From NCBI GenBank assembly GCA_937980285.1, contig CALJQI010000010.1:1-5089 (forward strand): DNA of 5,089 bases, given 5' to 3'. Below, piece by piece: positions 1-4,828 of this stretch (the first letter of the stretch is position 1; every line of letters begins with the position of its first letter). Source of the stretch: an uncultured Gammaproteobacteria bacterium (GTDB taxonomy: Bacteria > Pseudomonadota > Gammaproteobacteria > GCA-001735895). The position numbers and the translations under genes are program-made. The notes under the pieces were generated by a model. That model saw nothing but the letters and a program-made list of their open reading frames with translations, made no database searches and was not told the origin of the DNA.

Positions 1-33
1 TACGCGCCAATATATGTGAAAGCGAATTCGTAA
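1..33 (+). CDS. scpA: C-terminal end of segregation and condensation protein A (partial)
   Basis: Frame 1 is open from the window edge to a TAA at 31-33 and reads YAPIYVKANS. Only ten codons are visible. The assignment rests on position, directly upstream of scpB with a one-base gap, and on an ending of the 'APIYV' kind that I recall from proteobacterial ScpA proteins. ScpA is the kleisin that bridges the SMC heads and binds an ScpB dimer. The tight TAA-C-ATG junction suggests scpA and scpB share an mRNA and are translationally coupled. Upstream sequence is needed to confirm it. Confidence 0.55.
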   Translation, partial: YAPIYVKANS

Positions 34-34
34 C

Positions 35-751
35 ATGGAAATCGACAAACTCAAGCCCATCCTCGAAGCGCTGTTCGCCGCCAGCGACAAGCCGCTGTCG
101 GTCAACCAGCTGTTCGAGCTGTTCGTCGGCGACATCGAGCAACCCGACAAGGATGAAATCCGCCAGGCGATCCAGCAACTGGTGGACAAGCACGAGGGTG
201 GCGGATTCGAATTGAAGCAGGTGGCTTCGGGGTTCCGCTTCCAGGTCAGGTCGGATTTCGAAACCTGGGTGGTGCGGCTGTGGGAACAGAAGCCGCCGCG
301 CTACTCGCGCGCGCTAATGGAGACGCTGGCGCTGATTGCCTATCGGCAACCGATTACCCGCGGCGAAATCGAAGACATTCGCGGGGTCAGCGTCAGTTCC
401 AACATCATCAAGACCCTGCAGGAGCGCGACTGGGTCAAACCGCTGGGACACAAGGAAGTTCCCGGCAGGCCGACGCTGTATGGCACCACCAAATCGTTTC
501 TCGACTATTTCAATTTGATGTCGCTGAACGAATTGCCGACGCTGGCTGAAATTCGCGACCTCGATCAGTTCAACCCCGAGTTTGCATTCGACGAAAGCAG
601 CGCAGCGCCGGTGGCCGAGGTGGCCGTCGTCGAAGACGAAAAGGCGGCCACATCTGACGAACCTGCCAGTTCCGACAAAGCCGACAAAGCCGACAAAGCC
701 GACAAAGCCGACAAAGCCGACAAAGCCGACAAAGCCGACAAAGCCGACTAG
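35..751 (+). CDS. scpB: Segregation and condensation protein B (ScpB), SMC complex subunit with repeat-encoded tail
   Basis: This 238-residue protein is the winged-helix subunit that dimerises and binds the ScpA kleisin in the bacterial SMC condensin, which compacts and segregates the chromosome. The first winged-helix domain spans about residues 3-80 and the second about 88-165. The second carries the family signature: ALIAYRQPITRGEIEDIRGV at 99-118, then GRPTLYGTT at 144-152 and the LNELPTL segment at 164-170. The ATG at 35 gives the expected N-terminus ('LKPILEALFAASDKPLS'). No clear Shine-Dalgarno is visible, so translation may be coupled to the upstream frame ending at 33. After residue 180 the protein becomes acidic and low-complexity, then ends in eight DKA triplets plus a final D (214-238) encoded by a 9-bp tandem repeat. 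The stop is the first of six in-frame TAG codons in that array. The core matches the family fully; only the tail is odd. Confidence 0.95.
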   Translation: MEIDKLKPILEALFAASDKPLSVNQLFELFVGDIEQPDKDEIRQAIQQLVDKHEGGGFELKQVASGFRFQVRSDFETWVVRLWEQKPPRYSRALMETLALIAYRQPITRGEIEDIRGVSVSSNIIKTLQERDWVKPLGHKEVPGRPTLYGTTKSFLDYFNLMSLNELPTLAEIRDLDQFNPEFAFDESSAAPVAEVAVVEDEKAATSDEPASSDKADKADKADKADKADKADKADKAD

Positions 752-798
752 GCCGAATAGGCCGACTAGGCCGACTAGGCCGACTAGGCCGACTAGGC
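674..798 (+). repeat. 9-bp tandem repeat (minisatellite) crossing the scpB stop codon
   Basis: Eight perfect GACAAAGCC units run from 674 to 745. They are followed by GACTAGGCC (746), GAATAGGCC (755), three more GACTAGGCC (764, 773, 782) and a final partial GACTAGGC (791-798). The period is a multiple of three, so the scpB frame is kept. The first block encodes (Asp-Lys-Ala)8. In the second block AAA is replaced by TAG, so every unit carries an in-frame amber codon (749, 758, 767, 776, 785, 794). Both blocks look like recent tandem duplications by slippage. Neighbouring second-block units contain GGCC-GACTA-GGCC, which could form a short four-base-pair hairpin. Unit number probably varies between strains; this is inference. 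Confidence 0.97.
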
Positions 799-862
799 AA
801 CCGAATCCCGGGCGCGCTGCTAACAAAAAGCCCGAAATATCAGTCGCCAGGGACGATATTCG

Positions 863-906
863 CAACACCGCCTGAGCAGCCATCCAGCTCCAGTTGCCCG
901 TTTTTT
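863..906 (+). terminator. Weak possible intrinsic terminator after scpB
   Basis: CTGAGC (872-877) pairs with GCTC(c)AG (887-893) with one bulged base, and CAA (863-865) can pair with TTG (894-896) across a bulge. A run of six T follows at 901-906. The CCCG at 897-900 separates stem and T-tract, which is not ideal for a Rho-independent terminator. It is a reasonable place for the scpAB transcript to end before the lipoprotein gene. Confidence 0.3.
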
Positions 907-936
907 CATACTTAATGAATTCAGCGCATTGGCCGA

Positions 937-942
937 TATAGT
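937..942 (+). promoter_or_regulatory. Possible -10 element just before the WD40 lipoprotein gene
   Basis: TATAGT matches the sigma70 -10 consensus at five of six bases and ends four bases before the ATG at 947. No good -35 lies at standard spacing; the best is TTAATG at 912-917, 19 bases upstream. If used, it would give an almost leaderless mRNA. Low confidence, because TA-rich hexamers arise by chance. Confidence 0.22.
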
Positions 943-946
943 TGCC

Positions 947-1921
947 ATGCCAGGACCTACGCGATCAATTCTGTTAGCGGCGCTGTTTTGCGGCCTGCTC
1001 GTCGCCTGTAGCGAGCAGAAGCAGGCGCTCGATACCTGGGTGCATGCCGACACCGGATCTTACGGCGCCGCTATCAGCCCCGACGGCAAACACTTGCTGA
1101 CCGGCGAGATTGGCGGCTTTGCGCGGGTCTGGGATTTGCAGACCAACCAGGTCAAGTACAGCCTGCAGCATGAAGAAGGCGCCGAGGGCGGCGTCATCGA
1201 TGCGGACTTTTCCGAACACGGTGAGGTGCTGGTCACTATCGAACAGAATTCGATCGCGCGTTGGGCGGTGGCCTCGGGCCGCCTTACCGGCTACTGGGCC
1301 TGGCCCGGGCTTACCGATGTCGCGGTGTCGGCCGACGGCCGGTACGCCCTGATCGGCAGCAAGGACAGGCAGGCGGTTTACTTCGACATGGTCGACGGCA
1401 AGATGCGTTACGTGTTTCCACACCACCACAAGGTGACCAGTGTCGCGTTGTCGAAAGACGGCCGCTTCGCGCTTACCGGGTCGGATGACTGGCACGCGAG
1501 CCTGTGGGATCTCGCCACCGGCGAGCACCTGTGGTCGAAGAACATGAAGTACAAAATTTCCCTGGTGGCGCTGTCCGACGACGGCGAGCTGGCGCTCGCG
1601 GGCGCCTATATCGGCGATGCGCACATCTACGCAACGCGCGGTGAGGGCAGCCTGGTTTCGCGTCTCGACGAAGTCAAGATGACGCTGGTGTCGGCCGATT
1701 TTTCCGACGACAACCGCACGCTTGCCACCGGCAGGGCGGCCAAGGCCATCGATATCTGGGATGTCGCCAGCGGCAAACGCCGGGAAACCTGGAAACCCCG
1801 GGTCAAGCACAGGGTGCAACCCGATTCGGCCACCATCCTCGACCTAAAGCTCGATGCCAATGCCCGAACGCTGATTTCCGAATCCTCCGCCGGCATCGGC
1901 CAACGCTGGGCCATCAATTGA
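947..1921 (+). CDS. WD40-repeat lipoprotein (predicted seven-bladed beta-propeller), function unknown
   Basis: The 324-residue product starts with a lipoprotein signal peptide: Arg6, a hydrophobic stretch (SILLAALFCGLLVA) and an LVAC lipobox with the lipidated Cys at 21. Ser follows at +2, so outer-membrane rather than inner-membrane retention is expected. The rest is seven WD-like repeats at about residues 39-69, 82-112, 121-152, 162-193, 203-233, 244-278 and 295-324. Recurrent 'SxDGRxALTGS' and 'W/F-D-x-A-x-G' patterns (for example SLWDLATGE at 185-193) mark the blades. Such propellers usually act as protein-binding scaffolds; no catalytic motif is visible. I chose the ATG at 947 because it gives a normal short signal peptide; an in-frame TTG at 929 would add six residues. 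No good Shine-Dalgarno is visible. The gene lies between scpB and rluB, with gaps of 195 and 179 bases, so it is probably transcribed separately. Its substrate or partner cannot be read from the sequence. Confidence 0.85.
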   Translation: MPGPTRSILLAALFCGLLVACSEQKQALDTWVHADTGSYGAAISPDGKHLLTGEIGGFARVWDLQTNQVKYSLQHEEGAEGGVIDADFSEHGEVLVTIEQNSIARWAVASGRLTGYWAWPGLTDVAVSADGRYALIGSKDRQAVYFDMVDGKMRYVFPHHHKVTSVALSKDGRFALTGSDDWHASLWDLATGEHLWSKNMKYKISLVALSDDGELALAGAYIGDAHIYATRGEGSLVSRLDEVKMTLVSADFSDDNRTLATGRAAKAIDIWDVASGKRRETWKPRVKHRVQPDSATILDLKLDANARTLISESSAGIGQRWAIN

Positions 1922-2088
1922 CGCTTGCCGGCCTGACATCGGCTAAATAAACTTCGGAAACCTTCGCAGTCAGACCCCGGATTTATCATCCCGCGGATTC
2001 GGGCCTCGGCATGACAGACTTAACGCCTGCCCGTCGTCAGCGAAACGATTTTTGAACATTAAGTCCATTGGTTGCCTTCGGTTGCGGG

Positions 2089-2094
2089 TATAAT
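2089..2094 (+). promoter_or_regulatory. Consensus -10 element of rluB, likely giving a leaderless mRNA
   Basis: A perfect TATAAT is followed by the six bases CCCTCG and then the rluB ATG at 2101. With usual -10 to start-site spacing, transcription would begin at or next to the A of the ATG. No Shine-Dalgarno lies before the ATG, which fits a leaderless message. The -35 is poor: TTGGTT at 2068-2073, with 15-base spacing, matches three of six. No extended -10 TGn is present. Confidence 0.5.
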
Positions 2095-2100
2095 CCCTCG

Positions 2101-2904
2101 ATGGAACGCATTCAGAAATTTCTCGCCAACCAGGGCGCAGGCTCGCGCCGCCAGATAGACGCCCTGCTGCAGCAGGGGCGTATCAGCGTCAATGGCAAGG
2201 TCGCCAAACCGGGCGATCAGATCGACGGCCGCGAAAAAATCGCTATCGACGGCAAGCTGCTGCGCCTGCAGCGACATGTCGCCAAACCGAAAATCCTGAT
2301 GTACCACAAACCGGTGGGCCAGGTATGCACTCGCGCAGACCCCGAGGGCCGCGAGGACGTCTACCAGCACCTGCCGCGTTTGCAACAGGGCCGTTGGGTC
2401 GGTATCGGCCGGCTCGATCTCAACACCAGCGGCCTGCTGCTGTTTACCAACGACGGCGAACTGGCTAACCGGCTGATGCATCCTTCCTACGAAGTCGAGC
2501 GCGAGTACGCGGTGCGCGTGCGTGGCGCGGTCAGTGCCGAGATGCTGCAGCAATTGCGTGATGGCGTAACGCTCGACGACGGCCCGGCGCATTTCGACGA
2601 AATCCTCGATTCGGGCGGGTCGGGCAGCAACCACTGGTACCACGTGGTGTTGAAAGAAGGCCGCAACCGCGAAGTGCGCCGCCTGTGGGAGGCGGTAGGG
2701 GTCGAAGTCAGCCGCCTGATGCGGGTGCGTTACGATCAGTTCAAGCTGCCCAAATGGTTGAAACCGGGCAAGTCGCGCATTCTCGACGACGAAGTCGTTA
2801 AAAGGGTGTATCAACGTCTCGGCCTCGGACCCGGCGTCAAGGAGAGCGGCGGCCGCAAGCGCGGGGATAGCCGTGGCGCCGGTCGCCGGCGCAGGAAAGC
2901 CTGA
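2101..2904 (+). CDS. rluB: 23S rRNA pseudouridine synthase B (RluB)
   Basis: This 267-residue enzyme isomerises a uridine to pseudouridine in 23S rRNA (U2605 in E. coli). An N-terminal S4 RNA-binding domain spans about residues 1-60 (RIQKFLANQGAGSRRQID), followed by the RsuA-type catalytic domain (about 64-225). The catalytic motif GRLDLNTSG places the nucleophilic Asp at 106. Other family marks are the HPSYEVEREYAV segment with Tyr136 and GRNREVRRLWEAVG at 187-200. Residues such as 'CTRADPEGR' and 'RRLWEAVGVEVSRL' match RluB better than RsuA, RluE or RluF. The tail (about 245-267) is rich in Gly, Arg and Lys, as is common in RluB, and probably contacts rRNA. I chose the ATG at 2101 because it starts the S4 domain exactly as in E. 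coli; an upstream in-frame TTG at 2068 would add unrelated residues and overlap the promoter. Its stop overlaps the next start. Confidence 0.95.
   Translation: MERIQKFLANQGAGSRRQIDALLQQGRISVNGKVAKPGDQIDGREKIAIDGKLLRLQRHVAKPKILMYHKPVGQVCTRADPEGREDVYQHLPRLQQGRWVGIGRLDLNTSGLLLFTNDGELANRLMHPSYEVEREYAVRVRGAVSAEMLQQLRDGVTLDDGPAHFDEILDSGGSGSNHWYHVVLKEGRNREVRRLWEAVGVEVSRLMRVRYDQFKLPKWLKPGKSRILDDEVVKRVYQRLGLGPGVKESGGRKRGDSRGAGRRRRKA
2893..2896 (+). promoter_or_regulatory. Shine-Dalgarno of the DciA-like gene, inside rluB
   Basis: AGGA lies seven bases before the ATG at 2904, within the last codons of rluB. Together with the TGATG stop-start overlap it supports translation of the downstream gene from the rluB message and confirms its start. 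Confidence 0.6.
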
Positions 2905-3344
2905 TGGTCGCCAGCAAGATAGACAGGCTTTGCCAGTCGGTGCTTCCGCCCGGCTTCGAGCAGGTCAAGCGGCAACTGCCGCAGATTCAGCGTTTTCTCG
3001 AGCAAAATCTGCCCGAGCCGGTAAACCGGGAGGTTACGCTGTTGACGCTCAAGCCCGATGAAATCGTCATCGCCGCAAACTCGCCGCTGGTGGCCAACTA
3101 CCTGCGCCTGCACGCGGGCGAAATTCAGCAGCAGCTGCGTGAAACTTTTGGCCTCGAGCAAGCGCTACGCTTCCGCACCATCCCCGACTCAATGTTGAAA
3201 ATCGATTCGCCGAAAGCGCTGCATCGGCCCGGGCAGGTCGGCGCGGAGTCGCTCGAGGCATTGCGGCGCAGCGCGCAATGTATCGAAGACGAGAATTTGC
3301 GGGCGGCGATGCTGTCGCTGGCGGAGAGCCTCGAACCCGACTAG
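2904..3344 (+). CDS. dciA: DUF721/DciA-family protein, probable DnaB helicase loader
   Basis: The 146-residue product resembles the DUF721 family, whose member DciA is the ancestral bacterial loader of the replicative helicase DnaB. The KH-like core is about residues 38-95, with the strand pair around VTLLTLKPDEIVIAANSP and the helix VANYLRLHAGEIQQQLRETFG that mirrors the family's 'SPAWAxxLRxLxxxLLxxLxxxxG' pattern. The C-terminal segment GAESLEALRRSAQCIEDENL (113-132) matches the helical tail seen in gammaproteobacterial members such as the Pseudomonas protein. The length is typical. The start ATG overlaps the rluB TGA by one base and has an internal AGGA ribosome site, so the two genes are co-transcribed. 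In pseudomonads the dciA gene lies near lpxC and secA, so this position is unusual and the gene could be a diverged paralogue. Family assignment is by remembered pattern; the helicase-loading role is inferred. Confidence 0.7.
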   Translation: MVASKIDRLCQSVLPPGFEQVKRQLPQIQRFLEQNLPEPVNREVTLLTLKPDEIVIAANSPLVANYLRLHAGEIQQQLRETFGLEQALRFRTIPDSMLKIDSPKALHRPGQVGAESLEALRRSAQCIEDENLRAAMLSLAESLEPD

Positions 3345-3373
3345 GCGCCCCTCTTGCGGCGGCATTGTAGAAG

Positions 3374-3425
3374 GTCGGTATGGATACTGTTGTATTCGAT
3401 TCTGCCGTCAGGCGTAGATACCGAT
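3374..3425 (+). other. Foldable intergenic element, possible three-way junction
   Basis: TCGGTAT (3375-3381) and ATACCGA (3418-3424) are perfect inverted repeats, with a further G-U pair at 3374/3425. Inside them, GGATAC (3382-3387) pairs with GTATTC (3392-3397) over a TGTT loop. CTGCC (3402-3406) pairs with GGC(gt)AG (3411-3417) over a GTCA loop with a two-base bulge. Together this makes a compact three-helix fold. No T-run follows, so it is not a standard terminator. It lies between the DciA-like gene and the aspC promoter. It could be an mRNA 3' end structure, a small RNA or chance. Confidence 0.3.
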
Positions 3426-3478
3426 GAGCGAAGGGACGGATAAATGTGGAATATTATTCGATAAAGGCTTGCGGACTA

Positions 3479-3507
3479 TTGTTGCGCCGTGATCCGCCGA
3501 GTAAAAT
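3479..3507 (+). promoter_or_regulatory. Sigma70-type promoter of aspC
   Basis: TTGTTG (3479-3484) and TAAAAT (3502-3507) are separated by exactly 17 bases. The -10 matches at five of six and the -35 at three of six (the conserved TTG). Transcription would start near 3514, giving a leader of about 36 bases that carries the aspC ribosome site. I see no attenuator or clear operator in this short leader. Confidence 0.55.
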
Positions 3508-3539
3508 TAACCCGTTACCACAGCTCGATTCATCACACC

Positions 3540-3544
3540 GAAGG
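3540..3544 (+). promoter_or_regulatory. Shine-Dalgarno of aspC
   Basis: GAAGG ends five bases before the ATG at 3550. It supports that start, which also gives the expected N-terminus MLENITAAPADPI. Confidence 0.6.
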
Positions 3545-3549
3545 CAACC

Positions 3550-4743
3550 ATGTTAGAAAATATCACCGCGGCGCCGGCCGACCCAATTCTGGGCCTCAAC
3601 GAAAAATTCCTCAGCGACGCTCGCAGCGACAAGATCAATCTCGGCGTAGGCGTGTACAAGGATGACAGCGGCAACACGCCGGTTTTGACCTCGGTGAAGA
3701 AGGCCGAGACGCGTTTGCTCGGCGCCGAAAACAGCAAGACCTACCTCGGTATTCCCGGCAGCGCCGATTACGCGCTCGCGGTGCAGCAATTGCTGTTTGG
3801 CGCCGATTCTTCGATTATCGCCGACGGCCGCGCGCAAACCGCGCAAACGCCAGGCGGAACCGGCGGGCTGCGGATCGCCGCCGAGCTGATCAGCCGGCAG
3901 ATCGGTGCCACCCGCGTGTGGGTGTCCGACCCGACCTGGGCCAACCATATCGGCATCTTCGAGGCCGCTGGCCTGGAGATATCGCGCTACGCATACTACG
4001 ACGCGGATGCCCACGACATGGACTTCGACGCCATGCTTGCCGATCTCGGCCAGGCCTCCGCCGGCGATGTCGTGTTGCTGCATGGCTGCTGCCACAACCC
4101 GACCGGTATCGATCCCGATCGCCAGCAGTGGGCGCGGCTGGCCGAGCTGTGTTCGACCCGCGGCCTGTTGCCGCTGTTCGATTTCGCCTACCAGGGATTC
4201 TCGCGCGGCCTCGACGAGGATGCCGAGGGCCTGCGCCTGTTCGCCGAGAAATGCGATGAAATTCTGATCGCCAGTTCGTTTTCGAAAAACTTCGGCATTT
4301 ACGGCGAGCGTACCGGCGCCTTTACGCTGGTTGCCGGCACTGCCGAGGTCGCGGCGACCGTGTTCAGCCAGGTGAAAAGCATTATCCGGGTGATTTATTC
4401 GAACCCGCCGAAGCACGGCTCGGCGCTGGTCGCCGCCATCCTGACCGACGCCGAACTGCGCGCCGAATGGGAAGCGGAGCTGGCCGCAATGCGCGAACGC
4501 ATCAAGCAAATGCGTGGCCTGCTGGTGACCACGCTGAAGAACAAGGGCGTCGAACAGGATTTCAGCTTCATTGAACGGCAGAACGGCATGTTCTCGTTTT
4601 CCGGCCTGAGCAAGCAGCAGGTGCTGAAAATGCGCGAGGACTCGGGCGTCTACGCGGTCGACTCCGGGCGTTTCAACGTCGCCGCGATGACCACCGGCAA
4701 CATGGACGCGCTGTGTGACGCCATCGCCGCGGTAATCGACTAG
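3550..4743 (+). CDS. aspC: Aspartate/aromatic amino acid aminotransferase (class I, PLP-dependent)
   Basis: The 397-residue cytosolic enzyme transfers the amino group between aspartate and 2-oxoglutarate, giving oxaloacetate and glutamate. Family members often also make phenylalanine and tyrosine from their keto acids. The sequence follows E. coli AspC almost end to end (about 396 residues), from ENITAAPADPILGL at the start to the final helix. The catalytic set is complete and at E. coli positions: Trp130 (stacks on PLP), Asn183 in HGCCHNPTG, Asp211 in LFDFAYQG (holds the pyridine N), Lys246 in SSFSKNFG (Schiff base with PLP), Arg280 (binds the substrate side-chain carboxylate) and Arg374 (binds the alpha-carboxylate). 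The N-terminus and the NPP segment favour AspC over TyrB, although in many gammaproteobacteria this single gene is annotated as TyrB. It has its own promoter, ribosome site and terminator and appears to be monocistronic. The start is secured by the Shine-Dalgarno and by homology. Confidence 0.95.
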   Translation: MLENITAAPADPILGLNEKFLSDARSDKINLGVGVYKDDSGNTPVLTSVKKAETRLLGAENSKTYLGIPGSADYALAVQQLLFGADSSIIADGRAQTAQTPGGTGGLRIAAELISRQIGATRVWVSDPTWANHIGIFEAAGLEISRYAYYDADAHDMDFDAMLADLGQASAGDVVLLHGCCHNPTGIDPDRQQWARLAELCSTRGLLPLFDFAYQGFSRGLDEDAEGLRLFAEKCDEILIASSFSKNFGIYGERTGAFTLVAGTAEVAATVFSQVKSIIRVIYSNPPKHGSALVAAILTDAELRAEWEAELAAMRERIKQMRGLLVTTLKNKGVEQDFSFIERQNGMFSFSGLSKQQVLKMREDSGVYAVDSGRFNVAAMTTGNMDALCDAIAAVID

Positions 4744-4794
4744 ACGAAGTCAGTCGAATTCGCACGACAGTCGCCTAAATTCCAGAGAGACATG

Positions 4795-4828
4795 AAAAAG
4801 CCGGCTGAGCATGTCCAACCGGCTTTTT
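4795..4828 (+). terminator. Rho-independent terminator of aspC, probably bidirectional
   Basis: AAAAAGCCGG (4795-4804) and CCGGCTTTTT (4819-4828) form a perfect ten-base-pair stem with a 14-base loop. The T-run ends the + strand transcript 52-85 bases after the aspC stop. The A-run on the left arm gives the same T-run on the opposite strand, so it can also stop a convergent transcript. Confidence 0.9.

Noticed and set aside
749..823. Amber readthrough or recoding of the six TAG codons in the scpB array
   Set aside because: The DciA-like gene and aspC also end in a single TAG, so TAG acts as an ordinary stop. Six in a row would block readthrough.
818..837. CTGCTAACAAAAAGCCCGAA resembles the T7 region found in pET-type vectors (CTGCTAACAAAGCCCGAA), raising the thought of vector contamination
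   Set aside because: It has two extra A, and the sequence on both sides departs from the vector; natural scpB lies upstream and a natural gene downstream, so this is chance.
314..883. Long minus-strand open frame over the repeat and scpB, reading Gly-Phe-Val and Gly-Leu-Val runs
   Set aside because: It is produced by the 9-bp repeat and by codon bias of scpB on the other strand; it has no start context or family resemblance.
974..1819. Long antisense frame in the WD40 gene, and a similar one over rluB at 2059-2814
   Set aside because: Both mirror well-supported + strand genes and show no recognisable domain.
2034..2053. TCGT/ACGA hairpin followed by five T before rluB, as a terminator of the WD40 gene
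   Set aside because: A stem of only four base pairs with a seven-base loop is too weak to call.
3086..3093. GCTGGTGG, identical to the E. coli Chi site
   Set aside because: A single octamer within a coding sequence of GC-rich DNA carries no weight without genome-wide counts.
3339..3346. GACTAGGC at the end of the DciA-like gene matches the scpB repeat unit
   Set aside because: An eight-base match around an Asp-stop codon pair is easily due to chance; no tandem copies surround it.
3553..4509. A 318-codon open frame antisense to aspC
   Set aside because: It is a shadow of a GC-rich gene with strong codon bias; the + strand frame has complete AspC catalytic residues.
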